From the NCBI GenBank assembly GCA_963978905.1, contig OZ022259.1:17706068-17770067 (forward strand): DNA of 64,000 nt, given 5' to 3'. Positions 32,146 to 44,900 of this stretch are shown one piece after another. The notes under the pieces are model-generated. The model was not told the origin of the DNA. It saw only the letters and a list, made by a program, of their open reading frames with translations, and searched no databases. Both the position numbers and the translations under genes were made by a program. Within the stretch, counting starts at the first letter, position 1; every line of letters starts with the position of its first letter. The DNA is from Trichostrongylus colubriformis. Taxonomy: Eukaryota; Nematoda; Chromadorea; Rhabditida; Trichostrongylidae.

Positions 32146-34658
32146 ATGTGTCCGTTTTTTGTCACATAATCTACTCTCAACTCAATTGCAACGTGGAGAG
32201 GTCGGGCAAGTTGGGAATGGGTAGGGGTTGCCCAAAGTGTGCGGAGCTCATTAAGGACTAAGCCTAGCTCCGCCCACCGTGAGCGGGGCTTGCGCAGAAA
32301 TGGTTCAAAAAATTGGCTAAATCAAGAGTGGGCCTGTAGGGATCGGGCAAGTTAAGACTCGGTAGGGCCTCATCTCAACTGTATCCTGGAGGGTCGCGCG
32401 AGTAAGGAGTGGTTAGGGGCTGACCTAAGCGTACAGAGCATATAAGAACTAAGCCTAGCTCCGCCCACCATGGGCGGGTCTTGCGCCGAAATCGATGAAT
32501 AAACGAATTTAGGTCCTCGCTCAGGTGTTGGAAATCGGCCAAGTTAGGAAAGAGTCTGTTGAAGTCGCGCATGTAAGGACTGGGGAGGGACTGACCAAAG
32601 TAAAGGGAACACACAACAAGCAAATTAGGCACGGGCTGTGGAGGTCGGGCAGGTTAGTATTGGGTAGGGACCAAGTGTACGGAGCACATAGGTTCTAAGC
32701 CTAACTTCGCCCACCATGGGGGGGGGCCTGCGCCGAAACCGATGGGTGCTCGAATTTAAGTCCTCGCCTGGGTTCCGAAAATCGGGACGGTCAGGAATGG
32801 GACTGCTCAGGTCGTGCGAGTAAGGAGTGGGTAGAGACTGACCAAATTGTAGGGAGCACACAAGGAGCAGAACGGGCCTGTATAGGTAGGGCAAGTTAGG
32901 ATAGCGCAGGGGCAAACACAAGTGTACGGAGCACATAAGTTCTAAGCCTACCTCCGCCCACCATGGGCTGGGCTTGCGCCGAAATCGATGAATAAACGAA
33001 TTTAGGTCCTCGCTCAGGTGTTGGAAATCGGCCAAGTTAGGAAAGGGTTGTTGAAGTCGTGCGAGTGAGGACTGGACAGGGACAGACCAAAATGTAGGGA
33101 GCACACAAGAAGCAAATTAGGAACGGGCCTGTAGAGGTAGGGCAAGTTAGGATAGCGTAGAGGAAAACATAAGTGTACGGAGCATATAAGTTCTAAGCCT
33201 AGCTCCGCCCACCATGGGGGGGGGGGGGGCTTGCGCCGAAATCAATGAATAAAGGAATTCAGGTCTTCGCTCAAGTGCTGAAAATCGGACAAGTTAGGAA
33301 AGGGTCTGTTGAAGTCGCGCATGTGAGGACTGGGGAGGGACTGACCAAAGTGAAGGGTGCACACAACAAGCAGATAAGGCACGGGCCTGTGGAGGTCAGG
33401 CAGGTTAGGATTGGGTAGGGGTCATGTGTACGGAGCATATAAGTTTCAAGCTTAGCTCCGCCCACCATGGGCGGGACCTGCGCTGAAACCGATGGGTGCT
33501 CAAATTTAGTCCTCGCCTGGGTTCCGAAAATTGGGAAGGTCGGGAATGGGTATGTTGAGGTAGTGCGTGTGAGGACTGGGTAGAGACTGACCAATGTGTT
33601 GGGAGCACACAAGAAGCAAGTTAGGTACGGGCATGTGGAAGTCGGGCAGGTTACGATTGGGTAGAGGCCATGTGTACGGAGCACATAAGTCCTGAGTCTA
33701 GCTCCGTCCATTACGGGCGGGACCTGCGCCGGAACCGATGGGTGCTCAAGTTTATAAACCCTCGCTTGGGTTCCGAAAATCGGGAAGGTCAGGAATAGAG
33801 CTGCTCAGGTCGTGCGAGTAAGAACTGGATAGGGACAGACGAAAATGGGTACGAGTGTGTGGAGGTCGGGCAGGTTAGGATTGGGTAGGAGTCAACCCAC
33901 CAAACTTATGTACTCTGTACACGTGAACCCCCTGTGTATAGAATGCATAAGTTCTAAGCCTAGCCCGGCCATAATTGCAATATTGGTACCACACTCACAA
34001 AGTGACTGTTTGTTCTCGGTTACCATTAGGGAGTGGTGTGTTATTATCAGGTGTATCTCTCGGCAATCAGTCAAGGTCAATGTTTCTTATAGAACTGATA
34101 CATGCACGTCCTCTCCAAACTTTTAATCCTCAAAAGTCAACTACTACGGAGCGCCTCAGCGCTGACGATGAGACACCTCCAACTGCTGCCGCTCCTTTTA
34201 GCGTGGCCGCCCCTCTGCGATTGTGCCTTACACACTTGATCAACGATGGGAAGGGGGTCTTCTTTCTTGGATTTTTTGACCGTTTCGATCCATCTTCCTT
34301 ACTTTGGTACTACTAAGTGCTTCAAATCTACTTTTGTGTTCGGATCGAATCCTGCCTTTCTTTAAAGGAGTTTTGCCTTCAGTGGGGAAGGGGTTACAGA
34401 TGGGTGTGGTGTCTCTTAGTTTCAACTAAAGCCGATGATCGTTGGAGGTTTGCTCACAATATATACAAGCCGCATATTATCCGTTCCCTGCTGAAATGTG
34501 CGCTCCCTATACACAGGGCCTATTCCTGCTGCAATGCGCGCGAAGCGCGCATGCGAAAGTCGGCTCGCCGCGCTAGCGGCGAGCCGAGAGTCGCTCCTCG
34601 CTACAAAGCAGAAAGCCCCAAAGCCACCCTGCCGGGGCGGCGAAGCCGCCCCTACGAT
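31173..34658 (-). mobile_element. Large satellite-bearing repeat unit, right (inverted) copy
   Basis: Reads, on the - strand, in the same order as 12689-16873: GC hairpins (34515-34660), unique part (33970-34510), 246-bp satellite (31860-33960) with a long CA run at 32111-32146, 145-bp satellite (31270-31700, about three monomers), and the terminal module (31173-31258) with a GTCT/TGTC microsatellite. It is 0.7 kb shorter than the left copy because of fewer satellite monomers. Point differences of several percent in the unique part show the copies are not recent. Confidence 0.65.
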
Positions 34659-34669
34659 AATTTATGATT

Positions 34670-34797
34670 ATGCTACAATTAATAATAATAGTAGCAAAAA
34701 TATAAAACATAACAATAATATAATAATAACAATAATAATAATAATTGCAATAATAATAATAACAATAATAATTAGTGATCATAACGAAATAAAAATA
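34670..34797. repeat. AAT-rich microsatellite
   Basis: Imperfect AAT/AAC repeats directly outside the right unit. Confidence 0.75.
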
Positions 34798-35191
34798 ATG
34801 AGGTGCTAAAGCGAAATTTATAGCTACACGACATAAATGTGCATCAAAGAAAGGAATTTCAAGGCTGCCTTTGAATCGAATCACTTCCAGTTTTTCAAAT
34901 AGGGGCGCCATTATGAAATTGCATGAGCTTGTTGACTCACTTTGCTAATTTCAAAGAAAGAGAATCCAAATGAGCAGTTCCACATGCACAATATCATCTC
35001 TTCATTTCCGTTTATGATTTTGATACTTTCTTCTAGTTTAGCAGTCTTATTCTCTTCCGAATTCTCTATTGCCTTTCCATCTACACACATTGCCCATACT
35101 AAAGCCTCACGTTTAATTAATGGACCACTTAATTACTTCGTCACTGTGATGACTATCATCATGCAATCACAAATACAAATTGCAAAACCGT

Positions 35192-35263
35192 AGGTCCCGG
35201 GGAGATTTGAACTCCCGTCGCAGGATTCAGAGTCCTGAGTGCTAACCGCTACACCACGGGACC
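35192..35263 (-). tRNA. tRNA-Gln (anticodon CTG)
   Basis: The - strand folds as a standard cloverleaf: acceptor GGTCCCG paired with CGGGACC, anticodon arm CAGGA-CTCTGAA-TCCTG with anticodon CTG, and T arm GGGAG-TTCAAAT-CTCCC. A-box TGGTGTAGCGGTTAGC and B-box AGTTCAAATCTCC provide internal promoters. No intron. Reads glutamine CAG codons. The 72 bases include the discriminator base. Confidence 0.93.
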
Positions 35264-35353
35264 CGGTGATGACCGTGCGCGAGCTATCGCTCATAAAACG
35301 AGCAAGCGCAACCCATCATAGCGTTTGTCATTATACACTTACTTGACAATCTC

Positions 35354-35581
35354 GGGTCAAATAAAGTCGGGGGGGGGGAGACGCAACTTTGCGTCGACGT
35401 TTCACCCACGTCAAAGCTTCTTTACCTCCCTAGGCTTAGGCTAAAGCAGATGAGACCTATGCTTTGACAGATGCTTTTTCATGTGGAAGGAGGGGATACC
35501 AATTTTAGCCTAAGCCTAGGGAGCGAAAGGAGTTTCGACGTCGACGCAAAGTTGCGTCTCCCCCCAGACTTTATTTGACCC
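35354..35581. mobile_element. hAT-like MITE with perfect 8-bp duplication ACAATCTC
   Basis: A 228-base near-palindrome starts GGGTCAAATAAAGTC and ends with the complement; ACAATCTC flanks it on both sides. It contains GAGACGCAACTTTGCGTC and the central CCTAGGCTTAGGCTAAA with its inverse. Sister copy at 54000-54224. Confidence 0.85.
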
Positions 35582-36507
35582 ACAATCTCTATCGATTCTA
35601 AATACCCTCCACAGAGCCTTTTTTGGAATCAACTGCCCACAAGTGAGTTGAATACTGAGCCCATTTTACTGAGTAACGGCGACCAAGAACGGTTCGGAGC
35701 ACTGGTGAGCACCGTAGAAGACCGTTACCCCCTGATCTACTGATCAATAAAGAGGACTGGCGGAGAGAGCCTAATTACTAGAAAAAAATCAGAAGAGAAT
35801 TAAACTAAGGAAAGAAAAGAAAATATTACCACCATTTTGCGAAACGTGATTCTCACGCGTAATAAATCGAAATCGTGAAATTGCACAGGATCTGGAAGAG
35901 TCTGATCAAATTTGTTGGAACTTACCGAAGCCGATTCAATCATCAATTGACGGAAGACAGAAAATCCCAGTGGGGACATAAAAATAATGATGAGCATTTT
36001 CCGTCCAAAAACTTCTACCAGAACAAATAATTATCGGTTTAACGCATGCTAGACAAGTTTGTCGCAGTTCTACCGCTGATTTACACCCTTTGTTACGAAG
36101 AAACACGAAGTAACCAGAGCTCTCTAAAACATTCGTCAGAATATAAAACTATTAGACAACGGGCATTACAGGCCAGTACCACGAAATCGAGATCCCAGAA
36201 CAATCAAAACGGCAATCGAAGGTGAGGAAAATAGAGGGAGTGCTGAGTAAATATATTGAAATATGAGCCTCAGGAGAGAATTTTGAAAGCACGGGATAGA
36301 AAAGACTCCCGGGTGAACATGAATTGTCCGGCCCATAACCTCCCACAATGAACACTAATAAAATCGAATTTCTTTTGACCTACAGAGAGTTTGCATTGTT
36401 GACACTCCTTATAAATTTACATGTTTTCGTAAATGTTCACTAAAATGTCTTTTCCGCTCACTCTGGAACAGGGAGTATGGTCAACTAGGTTTAGGCAGTG
36501 GGCAATC
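35582..36507. other. No gene recognised
   Basis: AT-rich spacer with short frames only; nothing supported. Confidence 0.3.
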
Positions 36508-36606
36508 TAGAGTGGATGTATGCCATTAGGACAGAAAATATGCGTGGCCGCATGTGGCACCGAACGCAATGGTCGCTCCGATAGTTGGGTCCTGCAGCGA
36601 TTACGC
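36508..36606. mobile_element. Truncated half of the 55.4-kb Mutator-like MITE family
   Basis: Shares TTAGGACAGAAA, GCGTGGCCG, GGGTCCTG.AGCGATTACGC with 55382-55570. It stops where the piggyBac-like copy 4 begins. Confidence 0.45.
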
Positions 36607-37140
36607 ATAAAGAGCACATTATAATGTAGTTATAGGGAAATCCCAGAAAAGTCTCTCATATGGAAGCTATGGGCCTAAGAAGCTTATTTATTGCGAAATC
36701 CTCATCGAAAAGCGCCCCGAGCTGTAGTGACGGTGTAACGGTTAGCAGCTGACACCTTCGGATGAAAGACCCCGCCACCAGGCGACGTGATTCCTGGTTG
36801 GCTTGGATGGGAGCGGCGAAGGACATACGGCAGGATCGAAGGTTTTGCGGCGCGCTTTCTCAATTCTAGCTTAGGGCTCACTCCAGAAAATAGATGCTGT
36901 CGTATTTCCCATCGTGTTTGCGACTTCGCATTGCTAATGATAAACTCGTTCGGATTACCCGCCTCTAGACGGACAGGTCGTCCGCGTCGAGAATCAGCAG
37001 TGGAAAGAAGATCCTGTTTCTTGGAACTTTGGCTAGTTCCTTCCGTTTTTCTTCACCATCGTATTACTAGGCACCTCGACTTCCGTATTCAATACATTTT
37101 TCAATGTTCGTCTGAATTTCCCCTATGGCAGCCTGAAGCA
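36607..37140. mobile_element. piggyBac-like MITE, copy 4 (degenerate ends)
   Basis: The interior GGCAGGATCGAAGGTTTTGC and flanking segments match copy 1 at 1526-2217, but the terminal TTAA sites have decayed. Boundaries are approximate. Confidence 0.45.
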
Positions 37141-37317
37141 AGGCATAGTATATAGTCATCGCCTTTGGATTCAGCCTAAACGGCGCGACTGGCTCGCCGT
37201 CATCATATGGCACATCGAATGCCGCAGTTCTGTTGGTAATGGCGCACAGTGGCTTGTGCGCCTCAGGAACACACTTCTGACCCAGAAACCCTTCTTTTTC
37301 CTGACAATTTTGCACAA
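37140..37317 (-). CDS. Exon-like segment, unrecognised, cut by a MITE
   Basis: After an acceptor (GGTTGCTTCAG) the - strand frame reads VQNCQEKEGFLGQKCVPEAH, then KPLCAITNRTAAFDVPYDDG, then EPVAPFRLNPKAMTIYYALL. Composition is protein-like, with three cysteines. It runs straight into piggyBac-like copy 4, so the exon may be disrupted. Another frame is also open here, so coding status is uncertain. Confidence 0.3.
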
Positions 37318-38479
37318 CTGAAGCAACCCGCTCCGTATCGAAACTGTTACTGAAATCAATAGCGGTAACTTAAACTTACTAGTCCCTTCTTCAAACCCCT
37401 TGAAATGGAAGCTCTATTTTTGCTTTCTTTGCGGTTTTCACGATGTGCATACATCACCCTGTAAAACTGCTATAGGATCCTACAGGTCGAATATTCTGCC
37501 AACTGCACCATTGTCAGAATCAGACAACAAATAAATTTACTTTTATAAGCTGAGACTGAATTTTCTATGTAAGCCAATTTCGAATCAAGTCGAGTAGCTC
37601 TTAGAAGTGTTAAGCGATGAAAAAAGTAAAAGGAGCGAGGAGACTTTATGAAGAATATAGAATTTCATCAGAAATTGGCGAACGCACGGCTCTCACACGC
37701 AATACACCACCTGTTATGATAGAATAAGTGAAAAGCAGGCAATGATGAAAAAATTAGATTTTTCAAAAATCATTCGCCACTATGTACAAGGCACTTAATA
37801 GATTTCTTTCGTTTTCGCAACAATGATGATATAGAGTTAAGCTTAAATTTAGTACATTAATTGACTATCACAGGATTGAACGGTCATACTAGATGAGAGC
37901 GTTTCTGGGATACCGTAATGACAACTGCATTCACATAAACATTCAAAACCAATCAAAAAATAACAACAAAAACACGACGCTGATGACCCGCAAGTTAGGA
38001 AGAAAGGTAAGCCTCTAATCACAACCCTGAAGGTTTCGTGACCGTCGAGTCGGCATTGCGTACCAACTCTGTCTGCGCCATAGCACCACTTTCATCTTGA
38101 GAAAACGCATAACCATCTGTAATAGACATGATCATTGACGAAACAATATCCGAATATCTAGGGCTGTAAAATAAATTTCATAGGACCATATCAAAGACAC
38201 TGGGAGAGGGCATTTTCACCTACGATGAACACTTGCAGTTCGTTCAGTTTTCTGCAACTGCACACACGGTGCCTTACTAACAATAAGGTAAAAGTCTGAG
38301 TGTGAATTCGTTGAAATTTTTTATTGTAATCTCCTTTCGCTCATTCCTCATCTCATTGTTTCACTTGTTCAAGGTTATCATGAATGGAATCAAATTCGCC
38401 CTAAGCGACATCAAGTAACAGTGATATCGGAGCTTCGCATCACCATAAAGAAAAGAGGTGAGGACACTTACGCCGAAAA
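37318..38479. other. No gene recognised
   Basis: AT-rich, no open frame with motif or splice support. Confidence 0.3.
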
Positions 38480-38725
38480 TCTCGTGGCCGCCCGCGGCCA
38501 GAGGCGCGCCGAGTGCGAGTGCCAGTGACAGGGCATGACAGCCTTCAAGCGAGGCAGTGTGGCATGGGTGCAGGAAGTAGGGTGGTATGGGTGCAGGAGG
38601 CAGCGTGGCATGGGTGGAAGCGCAGAAGTGATGCAGCCACGCTCTGCCAGGCTCCCAAAGGCAATCGATTCGCAAGTCGTACTGGTAGCGCCGCTAGTGC
38701 GACACCGCGAAGCGATTTTCTGGCG
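38480..38725. repeat. GC-rich repeat related to 2362 family, with a 27-bp minisatellite
   Basis: Shares GTGCGAGTGCCA.TGACAGGG and CAAGCGAGGCAGTGTGGCAT with 2362-2615. Inside, GGCATGGGTGCAGGA-type units recur about three times (38562-38625), an expansion absent from the relative. Confidence 0.5.
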
Positions 38726-39190
38726 TAAGTAGCCTCACCCAAAGAAGAGCAGGGAACCGAGGAATAGAGAACAAGTAAAAGTAACTCCCATGTCATTAGC
38801 CACCTACATGGCAATAACGAGAAGAATCGAGCGCCTGGACTCTTGAACGCCTGTTTATTATTTCGCTATTGCTGGAGGTGCCTTTCAAAATGGGAGCACT
38901 ACACATCGCTTGCCAAGGATGACTAGGTACCGAATTGAAGGTAGCGGACTCAAAACATGGTGAAAGAACTCTAGTCTATACAAAATACGTCAGAATAACA
39001 AAAACATACTCCCTTTCTATCCACAGTTCCCAAAACAATTTTTTCTTTTAGCTCTAAAGAATAAAATTTCAAGAAGAGAATAAGTTGGTCAAGGGAAGTC
39101 AACGCACACAACTTACGTTAACACTAAAAAATCAAAACAGATATCATAGATCTCATGAAAAACATACCATAGATCTCATGAAAAATATTT

Positions 39191-39323
39191 CTAAAATAAA
39201 AAATAAGCAGATGTTAACTCACATCGAGCCTGTTCCGCCAGTGATAAAGATGAATCACTCAATCGCTCAGTACGAAAAGAATCACGAAGCAGTCGAACGT
39301 TCTCTAATACAGTTGACGAATAA
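39191..39323 (-). CDS. Exon-like segment, unrecognised
   Basis: Acceptor GATTTGTTTTGCAG, then frame YSSTVLENVRLLRDSFRTER, LSDSSLSLAEQAR. It either ends at a donor (GTGAGT at 39222) or reads on to a stop at 39191. Composition (Leu, Ser, Arg, Glu) is helix-like. No partner exon was fixed. Confidence 0.3.
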
Positions 39324-40350
39324 CTGCAAAACAAATCGTTCAGAAATTCAATGTCTTGAACCACTCATGAATCTACTGAGTTTTGGTTAAACACCCTCTC
39401 GACCGTAATATTCATGGGCGATATTATTGCCTGTGATAATTTTTGATATTGATTAACTTCGAGTTACTGTAGAGCAGGGTTTGAACTGTTTCGCAAATAG
39501 ATATGCTCAGGTTTCACTTTGTTCCTGTTTTGCAATAATACAGTTCCAAAATTTCCCGCGTATCCTTACTCTCGATTATTTCCACTACCACCGCAAAGCC
39601 AGTCGGACAGGTTCCAACTATTCTGTCCCAGATCGAACCCCCCCTCCCCCACCTTCGAGTTTCATACGGGATACCCATGGCTCAAAGAAGGCAATGCTCA
39701 ATGGACAACAGCTATTGAATGAAAAGAGGTGCATCATGTCGTGACAATACAGCGATTTCGACAACTGAGTGATTTTGTTGGTACAATTGAGCATCGCAAT
39801 TTTCATTCTAAACCTCAGCGCTCAGCCATTCCTCCGCTGCTAACCTTACTAAATGATCATGGCCTACGCCATTATTCAAGATGAGTAACTTCTACCGTCT
39901 CTCTGCCAGCCTCACAGAAAAAGACGGACGAAAATCATGGAAATTTTGCAGTTTTCGACTGTATACCAGTTTAACAATTCTGGAAGTACGTGACCCTCAC
40001 TGCTAATCTTAACATTAGAACATGGAGTGCAGAAGATTGAATTTTGTGTTATATCTTCCAAGGTTCCACGCCGAGAAAGTCACACCAAAATTCAGTAGAT
40101 CCATCGCCAACCAATACCATTATCAAGAAATATCGCAGGATTGATTCATTCATAGCCCAACAAGTGTCATCCACAAATTCACTACATATTGCGCATGCTC
40201 CTAGGAAAAAAAGCCGATATATTCATGCAAATTGAAGCTGATAGCATTAGAACAGCGTGAAGTTCCCAAACTACAAACAGAAGGTGTCAGAACAGCTAAC
40301 CAGCCGTCGCGGCCTAAAGGAACCAATCGAAAAACTAAAGCATCTCTATG

Positions 40351-40892
40351 TCAACGGACTACACTAATAACACAAGATTCAGACACAGGAACATTCAGAA
40401 GAGTTGGACGATTTCCCTTTGCTTTTGAAGGTTGTTTATAAGTGTCACAATATCGACCAGCTAAGTCCTGCATGAGATTCGATACATCCACTGAAGACTT
40501 GAACACTTTCCTCACGATTTTCCCGGTGAATGGTTGGCGAACTGGACTAGGCACCGTTTTGCATCCATAATTTGTGAAACTTCGCAAATTGCGGTCGGAT
40601 CAGTCTTCCATCCTCTTTAGATCTCATAAACAGTATAGGAGGTGTCCGAGACTATGAGAATTCGAGCTCAACGTCGAGATTGAACGAGACATACCTCACA
40701 AACTTTCGAAGCCGAAGAAGAAAAGGTCAAGGATTTTGACAAGCCGAGACTTAAATTATCCTTCAGTGATCCTTCTAAGGAGTTTGGAATGTGTTCATGA
40801 GTCTTGCTGCCGTCCTTTAAACTCAAAACTATTTCGTTACCGTTAAGCAAGCATAGGAAATTTTGCCAATAGTGCAATGGGAAAGCAGAGTA
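40351..40892 (-). CDS. Three-exon end of an unrecognised gene downstream of tat-1
   Basis: Proposed exons on the - strand: 40892-40695, 40612-40555, 40490-40351, with matching phases and a TGA stop. Translation includes EIVLSLKDGSKTHEHIPNSL, LTFSSSASKVCE, then DGRLIRPQFAKFHKLWMQN, then VDVSNLMQDLAGRYCDTYKQ and LLNVPVSESCVISVVR. Donors GTATGT and GTGCCT; acceptors ACTAGTTAG, CTAAAGAG (weak) and AGTCTTCAG. Polypeptide-like composition, no recognised domain; the first visible exon may have others upstream. It is 1.1 kb below the tat-1 stop on the same strand. Confidence 0.35.
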
Positions 40893-41982
40893 CTAACTAG
40901 TGTAGCAGGAGAAAGAGATGAGTGAAACTGATTTAGCACCGCTCATGTCGCAAGCGAAGCCATGCGGACGAGCTAAAGGCGCCATGTTGTTGGGTCCCAA
41001 AGCGATTACATGTCAACTGCGTAACGCGCCCCTAGCATTACCGTGTAATCGTTCTAAGACACAAGTACGCGACGCGCATAACTCGCGCACACTGCGTCGT
41101 ACGCCGCTCGACGTCGTGCGAGATCCTGACCTAAAGGTACACACACGCCATTGCTCAAGCCTTCCACCGTTATTTGACCTCGCTTAGAGCGTAATGTGAA
41201 CGAGGGCTACCTTAAAGAAATAAAGACGCGCTGTTCAACGAGTTCCCTCACCCACTACCTCCTTGAATTTCGCATGTTCTCTTTCCCCTCGTAAATATCC
41301 CAATTACCTCATGTGGTGTCTTTCAAAGCCACACAATTCGCAGCATACATTCCATGCACCAAGGCGCCCCATTTGTTTGGCAATACTTAGCCAAGAATAT
41401 TCCTAATCCTATCCAGTCAATACTCAAGTTTGAGGGCAGTGTCAGTCGTTTAACTTTTCCTTGGCAGTCCTCACTGCACACTGAAGTACCCACGACCATA
41501 ACTAACTTTGACTTTCACCACAAAAAGTAACAAACATGCCTTCAAATGTGCAGCACACAATCAAAAGTCAACCACAAAAACTCTTGCTCAGGCACTAAAG
41601 TTTGACTCACACCAACTTTCTGAGAGTTTAATTACCTCCAAATGCCATTTGAGAGGAGAAGCCCCTGGAAGTTTAAACACAGAATAGGCATTTTCCCATA
41701 ATGCTGTATCACAAAATTGCACCGATCACTTCATCCTCAAATGTGGCCTTCTTCAAAAGATAATCACAAGTTTGAAATCTCAATTTCACAAGTTTGAAAT
41801 CTCAGTTATGGTGGATCGTAAGGAGGAATGGATAGGAAAGCCTGTTACATCACAATAGGAATGACAAAGCCTTTGAAAACCGGGGTCATCAACAAACGGA
41901 AACTGTAGTGATTAGACTATTAAGAGACGAACCCGACTCTGAAGATGTGGAGATCGAAACCGCCTACGAACGGTTCGTACGG

Positions 41983-44900
41983 CTAGAATCGCTCAGGCGC
42001 GATGGAGATGCGGGTGATATTGGACGAGTCGATGTCGTTCGGTCGATTGGACGAATCGCTACTGCTTGGTAGGCCGAACATTACCATTTCCGTGCTGCCG
42101 TATTCCACTGCAGGATTATCGTGTCCATGAAGGCGTGTTGTCTCACGTAATGGTTCCGAAAGAGGCCCAGAGCCATTCTGTTTGAGAGGCGTCTTAGCCG
42201 CGGCAACTCGTGATGACTTGCTGAAGACGAACACCAAATCACACGGACACAAACCACGATAAGTTCACACTGTAGTAAATCATGCAAAATCTGAAAGAAA
42301 ATGAAAAGGGGAAAGGTAAGCAACAGAGGAAAAAGAAAAGAACACAATCACACTGCATTTAAAACGAATTCCCCTTTGATACGCTATTAAAGTCACCGTG
42401 ATTCACTCTTCTAAAGAAGATGGTCATGGATGGAGTAGTGTCTACAAAAGCGTGACTGCAAAAACTACTCACAAAAATTACCTCAGTAAGTTATAAGAAA
42501 ACAGACAATGAGACGAGACAGAAACTCAGCCTTAAATGGCAAGTATAAAATAGTATGAAATGTTGCTCGAAAAACTCCATCGAAAGTTATTTAGAAGTAC
42601 CTCCCGAAATGGGTAAAATAGGACACGCGGCAATAACGAGGAGATAACGTGCACCCCTAAACTACACCAGTAACAAACCTGGCTAACCGTTGGAATCCTG
42701 GAGACGAGGTTGTGCCTTTCAGTCTCATCACAGCCATCTCTCGTGGAGTTGGTAAGGTTATGGTAAAAATGCTGCAATAACACATTTTAAACACCTTAAA
42801 CTCCTGCTAATCCACATAATGTTATTTAATGGTCGAATAATGTAATAAGGACGCCACCGCAACACTTCTCTCATAATGCGATCACAGTGCCAACATAGAG
42901 CATTTCAAAGACAGCAGCAACGATAAAAAGAATGTTCAGAAAGGGCTTATACATTCATTGAAAATAAATGCTGATCCAAAGAAATGGTATGTAGCGCAAT
43001 TTACTAAGTCGAGCCCGAACATTCAACAAGGCTCTATACCGGCGAGCTGATCGCGGCTAAAAAGCAAGAACATCATCTGATTATTTACGGCTGCACTATC
43101 AGGCCGCCTTCATATTCTGCGGTGCTTCTATGCGGCTGTGTCATCTCTGTGTTTCCGCCAGAGCCACTCTTCCTCCCTGCTTGTGAACGCAGCCATGCCC
43201 TGCCGCTGGCACTATCGCGTAATATGAAAGCGGTCTAACAGATGCAGGTGGATGGACTCAGCGATGCGGCGGACCGTAATACGTCCATACACAGATCAAT
43301 TGGCGGAGAGACGGGTCCAGCCTCACGGAATCTCGACTCCTTTTTTCTTCACTGCACACTCCTTTCTCAAATTTTCCTTTTCTAACGGAAAACGAAATTA
43401 TCGCGCCAGCTGCCTATAGTGGCAGAAGACTTTAATTTACTCAACGAAGTATGCATTGCCACTTTCCGATGACCCCACACGACGACGACCCGCCCCAATA
43501 TTGGTTCGTGTGCAGAAGACTGGGACACCCATAAGCTCTCCTGTACTCCTCGTACTAATCATACGCTAGACCGCTCCTACACGCATAACCTACCATACTT
43601 CATGATACCATAACTCATAATCTTCAAACCATCCATATATAGATTGGTTTTGACCAAGAACTATATAACGGAAGCATTACTTTCAATAATAATTGCAAGT
43701 GCCTGACAAGAAGTAAGTCTCATAACGCTCACCTCTTTATGATGAGATCCCAAATTAAAGTGGCACATGGAATGAATAGCGCTCCACACCAAAATAGAGC
43801 CGATGACATCATAATCCAAGCCATACCAGCCATGTCACCACCGATTCGCGAGGATATCGAAGGAAACACCTAAACAACATCTCATACAACTGCACAAATT
43901 AACAAAAAAAATGTTTGCAGTGAGCAACCTCATGCCACGGCAGCACTTACCTCAGCATAGATGGGCAGGAAAAGCAGCCACAGAAGAATAGAGCCGAAGC
44001 AAGCTGCCACGATAGGCCACGTCCAAGAGTCGCACTCCAGTAGAGCTTTCAGGCACACCGTTACGACCACAAACTGGAGACATAGAATATTACAGAGCGA
44101 AAACTAAGAGATTCGCTTGAAACATACCGTGTACGCACTGTTTCCGAGCATAAGCCATCCTCCGTCCTTACCAGTGCTCCAGACAATCGAATTCAGGAAC
44201 CCATATGAGAGGAAAAATAACGACAGTGAATGAACAATAGCCATGCCAATCCACAGGAAAAATTGCTGGAATACCACGATAGCCACCGTTTCACGGATTC
44301 ATAAAATAAATAACACAACAACCAACCGGTAATGAAAACGAGCGTTTTTGAAAACTGTGATACAGTGCCGGATGTTTCATCATCACGTTAGCTTCAACAG
44401 GACGATCGAACAAACCGAGAACCACTGGAGGCCACGCGGTGAAAACAACGTTAAACAATCCGATTGTCCACCGCTCAAATATTGTTTGGCCAGACCAAGC
44501 AGAAAAAATCGCGAACCTAAATCAGTCATAAGTACCACATCTATGAATAAGTTTGTGCCCACTACAACCCGAGCAAATGTAAAAATGGATGTGTCAACGT
44601 CCTAAATCAAGCAAAACCACCATGCAATCACACTACAGGGCCAATAATCGTGTCCATAACATTTTTTTGTAATACGACCCCCTCTCATCCAGCTTTGCCG
44701 ATAGATCCCCTCCCTTTCTCTCCCCATATTGGCACGTTGTGTATGAACCCCATAAACCACATATACCACTTTACCAGCCAATCCGAGCACCCCTTGGGTA
44801 ACGCCTGCTCATCCGTTCTGAAACAGCTCTCCCATTAAACATCAAAAACTGCGTGACAGTGCTCCCAGTCCAGCATAGGACCTCCCATAACTCATTGCGA

